Position numbers and translations under genes: made by a program. A stretch of 19,605 nucleotides of DNA. It comes from Maricaulis sp963976135. GTDB lineage: Bacteria > Pseudomonadota > Alphaproteobacteria > Caulobacterales > Maricaulaceae. Shown here piece after piece: positions 5,759-13,362 of the stretch (the stretch's first letter is position 1; each line of letters starts with the position of its first letter). The stretch spans positions 1 to 19,605 of the forward strand of contig NZ_CAXBKN010000059.1 of assembly GCF_963976135.1 (NCBI RefSeq), in the 5' to 3' direction. Under the pieces are notes generated by a model that worked only from the letters and a program-made list of their open reading frames with translations, was not told where the DNA came from and did not search any database.

Positions 5759-8086
5759 CTAGAAGGAGGAGATGAGGGTCAGGCGCACATTGCGGGCATC
5801 ACCGATATAGGTGAAGGCACCGCTGCGATAAGCCGCCGTGTAGTAATTCTCGTCGGTGAGATTGCCGACATTCAGGCGCACGCTCGTCTGCTCGGTGAAG
5901 TCCCAGGTCGCGAAGGCGTCGAGCACCGTATAGGCCGGGATTTCATAGCTGCCGCCAGCGGAATCGGGCTGGCCCGAATACATTTCGCTGGAATAGGTGA
6001 CGGCACCACCGAAGGAGAGTTGCGGCGTCGCCTGGTAGCGCAGCTGCAGATAGGCGCTGTTATCGGCGAAATTGCTCAATGTGCCACCGATCTGGGCGGC
6101 ATTGACCGATTCCGTCACTTCCGAGGACATGAAGGCGGCGCCGAACTGGACCGAGAGCGCGTCAGTGAGATTGCCGACAAGGCCGAATTCGATCCCGGTG
6201 ACCTGGTTCTCGCCGGTATTGAGCGTGCCGAGCACCTCGTAATCGCTGCCGACGCTTTCCATCACATTGCTCTTGGTGATCTGGAAGGCCGCGACGGTGA
6301 ACAGGAGCTGGTCGTCAAAAAAGCTCCACTTGCTGCCGAGCTCGATATTGAGCGTGTCTTCCGGCTCGCTCAGCACGACCTGGTCCGGCGTGCCGCACAG
6401 CCCGCCATAACCACAACTGCCGCCGACATCGGATTCGCCGCCATTGATATTGCTCGAGGTCGAGAAGCTCAGATAGATATTGGCGTCTTCGGTGACATCA
6501 TAGACCAGACCGATATGGCCATTCCACAATTCGTCGGAATAATCATAGGACGTGGTTGTGCCGCCCCGGGTCACGCCATTGGTATAATCGAAACTGTCCA
6601 GACGCACGCCCGCGAAGAGCGAGAGCTGGTCGGTCAGATCGACCGTGTCCATCGCGTAGAGCGAGAGCGTGTCGACATTATAGTCCGAATCCTCGGCGCC
6701 GCGGCTGATATCGCGGCCCATCAGCGTATTGAGATTGGCGACCGTATCGCCATTGGCGTCGAGGATGCAGTAATTGGGCGCCGCGCCACCACGGCCCGAC
6801 GTGACGCAATTGGTCGCGCCGGTATTGGTGATGTCATAGACGCCATTGGTAACGCTGAGATCGGAATATTCGACGCCAAACACGAAGCTGTGCGACAGGC
6901 CGGCCAATTCAGTATCCCAGAAGGCATTGGCCTGGTCGACGAGATACTCGACTTCCTGCCAGCCCTGGTGGGTGCTCAGGCCGATCGTCGGTGCGCCGGG
7001 TGCATCGGGATCGGTCGCGTCGCGATCCGTGCCGCGCGCGCCGGTGACGACATAGCCGTTTTCCGTGGTGCCATAGCGCAACGCATTCTCGATGCGCAGA
7101 TTGCCGGCCGGCTCCCAGCTTGTGCGGAAGGTGAAGACATTGACGGTGGATTCCAGGAAATCCTCATCCTGCAGATAGACCGGGATATCATCGACCGGCG
7201 CACCGCCACCGGGGATGATATAGGTCCCCAGATCGGTATCGCCCGACGCGTCGAGGAAATAATAATCGGCGACGAAGTTGAGCGTATCGCTCGCCTCGAT
7301 GGCCAGTGACAGGGCGGCACCATTGCGTTCACGCTCGGCCGGGCCGCGATCGGGCACTTCCTCATAGGCGTGCAGGAGATTGGCGCGCAGGGCGATTGTG
7401 TCGCTGAGGGGCATGTTGGAATCGAGCGTGAAGCGACGATAGCCATCCGTGCCGATGCCGAGCTCGAAATTGTTGAAATCATACTCCAGACCGGCCTGTT
7501 TGGTGATCGAGTTGATGGCACCGCCGGTCGAGCCGCGCCCGGCAAAGGTCGAGCTCGGGCCCTTGGTGATCTCGATCTGCTCGACCGCAAAGCTTTCGCG
7601 GATCGTCATGCCCGGATCGCGCAGACCATCGACGAAGACATCGCTGCGCGCTTCATGGCCGCGGATGACATAGCGGTCGCCGAAGGCATTGCCGTTCTCG
7701 CCGGTGCCCAATGTGATGCCCGGCTGGCGGTCGAGGGTTTCGCGCAGGTCGGTGGTGCCCGCTTCCTGGATCGCCGTCTGGGTCAGCACGCTGATCGTCG
7801 CCGGGGTCTCCGCGATGGTTTCGGTACGGCGGCTGTCGCCGGAAATGCGCGCCTTGTAGGGCGCGCCGTCTTCTGCATAGGGATTGGTGTCGAGCGTGCG
7901 CTCTTCAATCCGCAGCGTGTCGAGCTCGAGCGTGCCTTCCTCACCCGACTGCTGCGCCATTGCCTGGCCGCCGAGCAGCATGGCCGAGGCGCCCAGCGCC
8001 AGCATGGCCTTGTGGCTGCCGGTCTTGGTCGGGGTGGGGTGGCGCAGGCTGACGGGGCGCCGGATGGCGGGGGATGTCTGGGTCAT
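5759..8086 (-). CDS. TonB-dependent catecholate-type siderophore receptor (Fiu/PiuA-like), 775 aa
   Basis: This is an outer-membrane 22-strand barrel that imports ferric siderophores using energy from TonB. The N-terminus has a signal peptide with a long n-region and hydrophobic core ending in AMA-QQ. A likely TonB-box region (LELDTLRIEE) follows. The plug domain carries ETPATISVLTQTAIQEAG, RYVIRGHEARSDVFVDGLRD and VEQIEITKGPSSTFAGRGSTGGAI, which are hallmarks of the siderophore receptor class. The barrel ends with VRLTLISSF, a typical terminal aromatic beta signal. Two Cys pairs in the barrel region (NCVTSG…PNYC and GGSCGYGGLC) may close loop disulfides. The ATG at 8086 is preceded by GGAG seven bases upstream; the longer frame to 8317 would run inside tonB. 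It starts 16 bp after the tonB stop. The paired dioxygenase points to a Fiu/PiuA-like catecholate receptor; the exact ligand is unknown. Confidence 0.93.
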   Translation of the reverse strand: MTQTSPAIRRPVSLRHPTPTKTGSHKAMLALGASAMLLGGQAMAQQSGEEGTLELDTLRIEERTLDTNPYAEDGAPYKARISGDSRRTETIAETPATISVLTQTAIQEAGTTDLRETLDRQPGITLGTGENGNAFGDRYVIRGHEARSDVFVDGLRDPGMTIRESFAVEQIEITKGPSSTFAGRGSTGGAINSITKQAGLEYDFNNFELGIGTDGYRRFTLDSNMPLSDTIALRANLLHAYEEVPDRGPAERERNGAALSLAIEASDTLNFVADYYFLDASGDTDLGTYIIPGGGAPVDDIPVYLQDEDFLESTVNVFTFRTSWEPAGNLRIENALRYGTTENGYVVTGARGTDRDATDPDAPGAPTIGLSTHQGWQEVEYLVDQANAFWDTELAGLSHSFVFGVEYSDLSVTNGVYDITNTGATNCVTSGRGGAAPNYCILDANGDTVANLNTLMGRDISRGAEDSDYNVDTLSLYAMDTVDLTDQLSLFAGVRLDSFDYTNGVTRGGTTTSYDYSDELWNGHIGLVYDVTEDANIYLSFSTSSNINGGESDVGGSCGYGGLCGTPDQVVLSEPEDTLNIELGSKWSFFDDQLLFTVAAFQITKSNVMESVGSDYEVLGTLNTGENQVTGIEFGLVGNLTDALSVQFGAAFMSSEVTESVNAAQIGGTLSNFADNSAYLQLRYQATPQLSFGGAVTYSSEMYSGQPDSAGGSYEIPAYTVLDAFATWDFTEQTSVRLNVGNLTDENYYTAAYRSGAFTYIGDARNVRLTLISSF

Positions 8087-8102
8087 GAGTGTCTCCGGAA
8101 AA

Positions 8103-8930
8103 TCAGTTGGTGATGAGGGAAAATTCGATGGGAAGCGTGATGGTGAGCCGTTCCAGCCCCATGGATTCGGGGATGGGCGGCAGGGGGCTGGCGCGCTGAA
8201 GCACGGCGAGGGCGGCCTGGTCGAGGCCTGCATGGCCAGAGCTTTCCGCCAGTTCCGCCGACAGAACATGGCCCTCGCGATCAATCGTGAAACGGACGCG
8301 GACAATGCCTTCGACATGCGCGCGCATCAGTTCGGGCGGATAGACGCGATGCTCGACCAGGGCCGCCATCAGGGCGCGGATATAGTCCTGCTGCTCGCGC
8401 GCCGCGCGGCGCCCTTCACGGCCGGAACGGGCACCCCGGCTGGCGGAGGGCTCCTGGCTGGTCGCCTCGGTAGCGGCCGGCCCGGTCTGCTGCGTGCTGC
8501 CCGGCTCGTTATGGGCGTCTGTGGCGGCGGCGGGATCAGGCGGGGTCCCGGAATCGGGCAGGGGCTCGACCGGTTCGGCGGGTTCCGGCTCCGGTTCGGG
8601 CTCAGGCTCCGGTTCGGGTTCGGGTTCGGGACGGGGCGGCGGTGTGGGGCGGACCGGTTCCGGGCGCGGCTGGGCCGGTTCCGGCAGGACCGTGTCCGAC
8701 ACGGCATCGACTGGCACCAACTCGGTCTCGACCGGCTGAGGCACCGGCCTGGGTTCCGGCGCGGGCGGGGTGAAGCGGACCAGATTGACCTGGCGCATCG
8801 CTGCCGGCGCGGCCGTTTCGGCGCCGCCCTCCGGTACGGCAGGACCAGCGGAGGCGGACAGCAGGAGAATGGCTGTCAAACCGGCAGCATGCAGCAGGAT
8901 AGCGGCAAGAAGGGCGGAGAGCTTATCCAT
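8103..8930 (-). CDS. tonB: Energy transducer TonB, 275 aa
   Basis: TonB couples the inner-membrane proton gradient, through ExbB/ExbD, to outer-membrane receptors. The sequence shows an N-terminal anchor helix (LSALLAAILLHAAGLTAILLL) with H14, matching the conserved transmembrane His of TonB. A periplasmic linker rich in Pro, with an (EP)n run, follows. The C-terminal domain starts near YPPELMRAHVEG and continues VRVRFTIDREGHVLSAELAE, SSGHAGLDQAAL and a final LPPIPESMG segment, the TonB C-terminal fold. The ATG overlaps the end of the upstream exbD by eight bases (ATGGATAA), implying translational coupling. The receptor gene follows 16 bp later. This TonB is probably dedicated to that receptor, but it may also serve others. 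Confidence 0.93.
   Translation of the reverse strand: MDKLSALLAAILLHAAGLTAILLLSASAGPAVPEGGAETAAPAAMRQVNLVRFTPPAPEPRPVPQPVETELVPVDAVSDTVLPEPAQPRPEPVRPTPPPRPEPEPEPEPEPEPEPEPAEPVEPLPDSGTPPDPAAATDAHNEPGSTQQTGPAATEATSQEPSASRGARSGREGRRAAREQQDYIRALMAALVEHRVYPPELMRAHVEGIVRVRFTIDREGHVLSAELAESSGHAGLDQAALAVLQRASPLPPIPESMGLERLTITLPIEFSLITN
8581..8630 (-). repeat. Low-complexity (Glu-Pro)n coding repeat in tonB
   Basis: About eight near-identical six-base units (variants of TTCGGG/TCCGGC on the + strand) encode the Glu-Pro run of the TonB linker. Synonymous changes break up the units, so it is an old repeat under protein-level selection. It could still vary in copy number between strains. The run should form an extended polyproline-type rod that helps TonB reach across the periplasm. 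Confidence 0.7.
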
Positions 8931-9339
8931 CGGCAGGCGTCTCGCGGGCCGTGATCAGCAAAATCCCCTGTGAACCGGCGCTCTCATAGGCGCGCAAGAT
9001 CTCATTGATCCGGGCACCGGACGCCTCGACATCGGCGAACAGGACGCCGCGCCCCTCGATCAGCGTGCCGGTAATGTCTGTAATTTCAACGGTGTCGCCG
9101 CGAAACGCCAACCGCCCGTCGGCGGCAAGATAGAGCCAGTCGGCGGGGGCAAATTCGACATCATCAAAACTGACCGCCTGGGTCGGCGCCATGATCGATT
9201 TCTCGATCGGCGATTGCATACTGCCGGCCATCAGGAAAAAGATGAGCAAAAGGAAGACGATATTGATGAGCGGCAAGGCCGCCTCGACGGGCGGCCGGCG
9301 CGTATCATGGCGCGCGATGAAATCGGCCCCGCTACTCAT
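8923..9339 (-). CDS. exbD: ExbD-family protein with Asn at the conserved Asp, 138 aa
   Basis: This is a biopolymer-transport ExbD/TolR-type subunit: short cytoplasmic N-terminus, one membrane helix (about residues 20-40) and a periplasmic domain. The membrane motif reads LPLINIVFLLLIFFLM. Position 26 is Asn (AAT codon), where ExbD/TolR proteins normally have the Asp that is essential for proton use. The neighbouring ExbD in this operon keeps it. The periplasmic domain is intact in length (…RGVLFADVEASGARINEILRAYES…), so the gene is not decaying. It overlaps the upstream exbD by four bases (ATGA) and tonB by eight. It may act as a structural partner in a mixed ExbD dimer; this is inference. 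Calling it ExbD is secure; calling it functional in proton transfer is not. Confidence 0.87.
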   Translation of the reverse strand: MSSGADFIARHDTRRPPVEAALPLINIVFLLLIFFLMAGSMQSPIEKSIMAPTQAVSFDDVEFAPADWLYLAADGRLAFRGDTVEITDITGTLIEGRGVLFADVEASGARINEILRAYESAGSQGILLITARETPADG

Positions 9340-9734
9340 GGCTGCGGTGCCTCGCCAGCCAGGCCGAAACTGACATCATGGCCGCGCTCGATCAGCCGGG
9401 TCTGAAGGTCGATCGCATCGCCAAGCCTAGCCGTATCGGCAATGCCGAGCACGACCGGATTGACGAGGCTCTCGGGCAGGGCCGACAGCGCCGCCTCGCA
9501 GGACATGTCGATCTGGCGCAGACGGCAGGCGCCGTCACCGGCAATGGTGATGATCCAGTGGTCCTGATTGTCCTGCACCGGCGCCGTCGTGGTCGTCACC
9601 ACCGTCATCGGCACTTGCTGATACTCGCTGAATTGCACCACAAGCATGAAGAAAATCAACAGGATGAACACGACATCGATCAGCGGTGTCAGGCCGGTGG
9701 CGGGTTTGCGCCGTGTGGTGGATTCGGGGATCAT
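9336..9734 (-). CDS. exbD: ExbD-family proton-channel subunit (canonical Asp), 132 aa
   Basis: This is the canonical ExbD of the operon. After a basic N-terminus (TTRRKPATG) comes the membrane motif LTPLIDVVFILLIFFMLV with the essential Asp at residue 20. A periplasmic domain of about 85 residues follows, with two Cys (GACRLRQIDMSCE) that could form a disulfide. With ExbB it forms the proton-driven motor for TonB. The ATG at 9734 gives the normal ExbD start. A longer frame to 9809 would overlap exbB and add an unrelated Pro/Ala-rich stretch, so I reject it. The gene begins 10 bp after the exbB stop, with AGGG upstream, and overlaps the next exbD by four bases. Confidence 0.92.
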   Translation of the reverse strand: MIPESTTRRKPATGLTPLIDVVFILLIFFMLVVQFSEYQQVPMTVVTTTTAPVQDNQDHWIITIAGDGACRLRQIDMSCEAALSALPESLVNPVVLGIADTARLGDAIDLQTRLIERGHDVSFGLAGEAPQP

Positions 9735-9744
9735 CGCGCCGGCC

Positions 9745-10374
9745 CTAGCTGGCGGAACCGGCGCGCTCACTGGCGCGCAAGGCATTGGAGATCCGCGCCA
9801 GAAGCGCATTCATCGCGATGCGGGCATTCTCCAGGCCGCGATCAAAATGGTGCCAGGCGATCAGCGCCGGCAGCGCCACGATGAGACCGGCAGCGGTCGT
9901 CAGCAGGGCTTGCCAGATACCGCCGGAAAGGACAGAGGGATCAATCTGGCTGCCCGCCATTTCCAGCTGTTTGAAGGCCTCGATCATGCCGAGCACCGTG
10001 CCCAGCAAGCCCAGTAGCGGTGCCGCGCCGGCAATGACTTCGAGCAGGCGCATGCCGGTGCGCAGATCATTCAATTGCCCGGTCGCCATTATGGTCAGCT
10101 CGTCGAGGATGTCCTGGCGCGGCGTGCCGGCGCGGCGCAGCTTGCTCGCATTTGCTGCCAGCACCTCATAAGGCGTGCGCGCGACGCTGCCCTCGGGACC
10201 GAGTGCCGTGGCGAGCAGGGCCTCGGTCCGGCGCGGGTTGAGGGGCAGTCTCGCCGCGGAATGCCGTGCAAAAACATAGAGAATAGCCGCGATCGAGACG
10301 ACTGACCCGACGGCCAGAATCCAGATCACCCAACCACCTTGCACCAGCCAAACCGGAACCAGATCCATCGCCAT
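9745..10374 (-). CDS. exbB: ExbB-family (MotA/TolQ/ExbB) proton-channel protein, 209 aa
   Basis: ExbB is the pentameric inner-membrane scaffold of the TonB motor. Three membrane helices are visible: residues about 12-35 (WVIWILAVGSVVSIAAILYVF), about 110-130 (AGAAPLLGLLGTVLGMIEAF) and about 150-172 (ALLTTAAGLIVALPALIAW). The last two hold the conserved LLGLLGTVLGM and TTAAGL…ALP motifs of the family. The length (209 aa) fits the short ExbB/TolQ class. The start at 10374 has GAGGG seven bases upstream; a second ATG two codons later is also possible. It is the first gene of the iron-uptake operon and lies directly downstream of the Fur-like palindrome. Confidence 0.93.
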   Translation of the reverse strand: MAMDLVPVWLVQGGWVIWILAVGSVVSIAAILYVFARHSAARLPLNPRRTEALLATALGPEGSVARTPYEVLAANASKLRRAGTPRQDILDELTIMATGQLNDLRTGMRLLEVIAGAAPLLGLLGTVLGMIEAFKQLEMAGSQIDPSVLSGGIWQALLTTAAGLIVALPALIAWHHFDRGLENARIAMNALLARISNALRASERAGSAS

Positions 10375-10403
10375 ACGCCTGCCCTCAACCCGTGGAGTTT
10401 GTG

Positions 10404-10422
10404 AATGCGAATAAGTCGCATT
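10404..10422 (-). promoter_or_regulatory. Fur-box-like palindrome upstream of exbB
   Basis: AATGCGAATAAGTCGCATT is an inverted repeat with perfect 7-bp arms (AATGCGA / TCGCATT) around a five-base spacer, centred at 10413. In the 7-1-7 reading of Fur sites it is TGCGAAT-A-AGTCGCA, with six of seven positions symmetric. It lies 30 bp before the exbB start, where a repressor would block RNA polymerase, and it heads an operon of ferric-siderophore genes. The family (Fur rather than another iron regulator) is inferred from size, symmetry and gene content. Confidence 0.65.
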
Positions 10423-10438
10423 ATCGGATTGGGGTCAA
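10410..10438 (-). promoter_or_regulatory. Candidate promoter of the exbB operon
   Basis: Read on the minus strand, TTGACC (10433-10438) is a good -35 box. Seventeen bases further on is CTTATT (10410-10415), a weak -10 match lying inside the Fur-like palindrome. The spacing is ideal and the overlap fits repression by occlusion, but only the -35 box is convincing. Confidence 0.35.
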
Positions 10439-10510
10439 GTTTCGTCTTCACCGGCAGGTGTTGTCGGAGAGTGGAATTCTGCAGACGCGGTATTCAAGCC
10501 ACAGTGCGGC

Positions 10511-11113
10511 TCAAGGCGCGGCGAAGGTCTCTGCCAGTTCGACCGGGCTCGCATCGACGCGTTCAGCCCAGACCACATAGCGTAGAGGCCCCGGCGTGAT
10601 CGCGCCGAAGGGCCAGCAGGTCACCAGTGCCAGCCGCGGCGGACCAGCCTCGGGCTCAATGCCCGAGCGGGCGGCGTCAACGATTTCCATGCGGGTGACG
10701 CGGTAGGCGATCTGTTCGCTGGCGGTGGTTTCCAGCATCACGGTGTCGCCGACGCCCAGCTCCCTGAGGAATTGGAAATGCGTGTCGCGGTGGGCGGCGA
10801 TGATGGCCGTGCCCGGCTCGCCGGGCGTCGCCGACACCGTGAGCAGGGCGGGACCGAAGGCGAGGGCCTCGCCGCCGGCTTCGGCGAGCACGATGGCGTG
10901 CGCCCCGAGGGAAGGGACGGAGAGCCGGGCCACGGGCCAGGTATCGGCCCAGGGCCATGGTGTGGCCGCGATCTCTCCGTCGATCGCACGCGTCCAGGCC
11001 CTTGCGAGCAGGATTTGCGCGAACTCCGCTTTCGCGGTCAGGAAAAGGCCCTGACCGAAGATCGCGGCGCCGATGATGAGCACCAGCGCCGCGATGATGG
11101 TTTGGCCCCTCAC
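10511..11113 (-). CDS. Class GN-type sortase of the proteobacterial dedicated sortase system, 200 aa
   Basis: This is a sortase, a cysteine transpeptidase that cleaves an LPxTG-like signal, of the type found in Gram-negative marine bacteria. An N-terminal membrane anchor (IIAALVLIIGAAIFGQGLFL) is followed by the sortase beta-barrel. All three catalytic residues are present: H108 (AAHRDTHF), C166 (LVTCWPF) and R178 (GPLRYVV). The GTG start at 11113 overlaps the TGA stop of the target gene (GTGA), a typical coupled start, and gives the usual length. A GTG at 11116 is equally close, while the open frame back to 11182 lies within the target's coding region and is rejected. The gene next to it encodes a protein with the matching sorting signal. 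It should act at the outer face of the inner membrane. Confidence 0.9.
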   Translation of the reverse strand: MRGQTIIAALVLIIGAAIFGQGLFLTAKAEFAQILLARAWTRAIDGEIAATPWPWADTWPVARLSVPSLGAHAIVLAEAGGEALAFGPALLTVSATPGEPGTAIIAAHRDTHFQFLRELGVGDTVMLETTASEQIAYRVTRMEIVDAARSGIEPEAGPPRLALVTCWPFGAITPGPLRYVVWAERVDASPVELAETFAAP

Positions 11114-13362
11114 CACAGGCGGCGCTCGCGATTGGCGATCAGCCAGATGAGGGCGATCAGCATCATCAGGCCGCCGAGCCACATCAGCAGTTCGCGCGGC
11201 GTTGCTGTGGCGGGCAGTGGAATGCCATCAGCGTCGAGCGGTATGGCATCGGGGTCATGACCGGGGCGCAGGCGGGCGAGCGTGGCCGGGTCGAGGGCGG
11301 CGTGCTGGACGGGGGCGATGCGATCATCCATCACCGCCTCGAAATCCCAGCCATGCGGCACCATGAGCGGCACATCGCGCTGGACGAGTTGATCGCCAAC
11401 CGGGCGCGCCGGGGTCGCATCGACGGCCACCAGGCTGGTCAGCCGGGTGACAAGGTGGAAGTCGAGCGCAGTCTCCAGCACCGAGGCATCGATGGCAGAC
11501 GGTGTGGCACCCTGAAACCGCATCTCCTCCAGCGCGCGAATGCGGTTGCGGGCCCAGAGCGTGGCCACACCTCTGGCGGGGCGGGCCTCGGACAGCGGGA
11601 TGTTCTGCTGCCAGACCGAGCCGGCGAGCTCACCCTCAAGACGCATTGCGCCTTCGGGCCCGGCCAGGCGCGCGGTCAGCAGAACCGGCTCGCCATAATA
11701 GAGATCGGGCAGAGGCGCCGGCCAGATCTCGCTCAGCGCACCGGCCGGGAAGAGGGCGTCGAGACCGGTCATGACCGGGCGCTCCAGCGCCGTGAACAGG
11801 CGCTCCATTTCGCCGGCCACTTCATTGACATCGCCGATATGGGTGAAGGTGCCGCGGCCGAGCCGGGCGGCGCGGCTCATGAAATAGGTGTTCGGCGCCG
11901 AGCCGATCCCGACCGGGAAGAGCCGCGAGCGGCCGAGGCCCTGATCGATGGCGGCGAAGAGTTCGGCCTCATTGCCGATGGCGCCATCGGTCAGGAAGAC
12001 CAGCTGGCGCACTCGCGCGGTGTCTTGCGGGGTGTCATCGATAAGGGCGGCCTCTAGCGCCGGCAGCATCACGGTGCCGCCTTCAGCCTCCAGCCTAGAG
12101 GCAAAGCGCCGGGCCTGGGCGATGTTGGAAGGCGTGGCATCGACGGCGGCAGGGAAGAGGCGTTCCATCGTATTGTCGAAGCGGATCAGGTTGAAGCGGT
12201 CGCCCGGCTCGAGTCTGTCGAGGGCCGCCACGAGGGCCTCGCGGGCCTGGCGCATGGAGGTGCCGGCCATGGAGCCGGAATTGTCGATCACGAAAATCGT
12301 CTCGCGCGGCCGTCGCGGTGTCTCGGCATCGAGTGTGGCGGGCGGAAGAATCTGGGCCAGGAGATAGGTCTGGCCATCACGTTCTTCGGTGAACAGCGCC
12401 GCGCTGGGGGCCGTCTCGTCGGCCGGGCGCCAGGTGAGGACGAAGTCACGATTGGCGGGGATGGGGCCATCGGCGAGCGTGATCACGGCATGGCCGGGCT
12501 CGGAGCGATCGACGAGGGTGGCGTGATACCGACTGGCGACGGGGCCGAGATCGAAGCCGGGCAGGAGATCGGCATGGATGGTCACCGGCAGGCGCAGATA
12601 TTCGCCCGGCTCGGCCGAGGGGTGCATCAGCGGCGGCGTGATCCGCATCGCATCGGCAAGGGTCGCCATCTGCTCGCCGCCATCGGAGGCGAAGACAAAA
12701 CCCTCGGGCTGCGGGATATAGCGCGGCGTGATCGCCAGCGGCACGCGCAGCTCGAATGTGCCATCATTCAGCCGGGCGACGTCCTGGTATTCGATCTGGA
12801 CGATAATCGTCTCGCCGGGACCGATATTGGCCACCGATGTGGTGAACATGTTGGGACGTTCCTGCTCGACCAGGCTGGCGCGCTGGCCATTCGCGCGGGC
12901 GGTCTCATAGATCTGGCGGGCCTGCTCGCGCTCCTGGATCTCGCCTTCAATGAAACGGTCACCGATCTGCATGCGCAGCCGGTCGACACCGCTATCCTCC
13001 GGCATGGGGAAGACATAGGTGCCCTCGACCCAGGCAGCGGACGGGTTCTCAAAGCGTTGGGTGACGACCGCGCGCACAATCGGCCCGGCAATGTCGAGCC
13101 GGATGTCGGTGGCGACCAGCGGTGCCGGGACGTAGAGCCCGCCCTCCACGGTCTTGAGCAGGAGTGCGCCCTCATTGATCTCGCTGAGGCGGACCATGCC
13201 GGCCTGACTGATTTCGGCCGGTGTCAGCCCGGTCGGCGTGGGGGCTGTGTCAGCGTGCGCTTCCGACCAGAAGAAGAGGCTGGCGCCGAAAACGGCGATA
13301 GCGGTGATGAGTCCCAGCCAGGCCTGTCCGCCAGCGGGTCTGCGCGAGTGTCCGGATGCCAT
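11110..13362 (-). CDS. Sortase target protein with VIT and vWA domains and C-terminal LPATA signal, 750 aa
   Basis: The protein has an N-terminal signal peptide (hydrophobic LGLITAIAVFGASLFFW, ending near EAHA). A VIT domain follows, roughly residues 60-190 (YVFPMPEDSGVDRLRMQIGD…EREQARQIYETA). A von Willebrand A domain then runs about residues 350-520, with the metal-binding DxSxS at D360-NSGS. The C-terminus is a classic sorting signal: LPATATP at 716-722, a hydrophobic helix (LMMLIALIWLIA) and a basic tail (RERRLW). I recognise this as the marine proteobacterial sortase target family. The sortase is encoded immediately downstream with a 4-bp overlap, so the two are translated together. The likely role is a secreted or anchored adhesion or protein-binding factor; its partner is unknown. 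The start ATG at 13362 has a moderate GGGGAAGAG ribosome-binding sequence. Confidence 0.92.
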   Translation of the reverse strand: MASGHSRRPAGGQAWLGLITAIAVFGASLFFWSEAHADTAPTPTGLTPAEISQAGMVRLSEINEGALLLKTVEGGLYVPAPLVATDIRLDIAGPIVRAVVTQRFENPSAAWVEGTYVFPMPEDSGVDRLRMQIGDRFIEGEIQEREQARQIYETARANGQRASLVEQERPNMFTTSVANIGPGETIIVQIEYQDVARLNDGTFELRVPLAITPRYIPQPEGFVFASDGGEQMATLADAMRITPPLMHPSAEPGEYLRLPVTIHADLLPGFDLGPVASRYHATLVDRSEPGHAVITLADGPIPANRDFVLTWRPADETAPSAALFTEERDGQTYLLAQILPPATLDAETPRRPRETIFVIDNSGSMAGTSMRQAREALVAALDRLEPGDRFNLIRFDNTMERLFPAAVDATPSNIAQARRFASRLEAEGGTVMLPALEAALIDDTPQDTARVRQLVFLTDGAIGNEAELFAAIDQGLGRSRLFPVGIGSAPNTYFMSRAARLGRGTFTHIGDVNEVAGEMERLFTALERPVMTGLDALFPAGALSEIWPAPLPDLYYGEPVLLTARLAGPEGAMRLEGELAGSVWQQNIPLSEARPARGVATLWARNRIRALEEMRFQGATPSAIDASVLETALDFHLVTRLTSLVAVDATPARPVGDQLVQRDVPLMVPHGWDFEAVMDDRIAPVQHAALDPATLARLRPGHDPDAIPLDADGIPLPATATPRELLMWLGGLMMLIALIWLIANRERRLW

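Noticed and set aside
5717..7309. Long plus-strand open frame (530 codons)
   Set aside because: It lies opposite the TonB-dependent receptor gene, is made of Ile/Asp/Gly/Arg/Ala-rich antisense-type sequence with no recognisable domain, and has no ribosome-binding site. The receptor on the other strand shows clear family motifs throughout.
7370..8954. Plus-strand open frames over the start of the receptor and tonB
   Set aside because: Gly/Ser/Arg-rich readings opposite the Glu-Pro repeat and receptor start, without motifs; shadows of the minus-strand genes.
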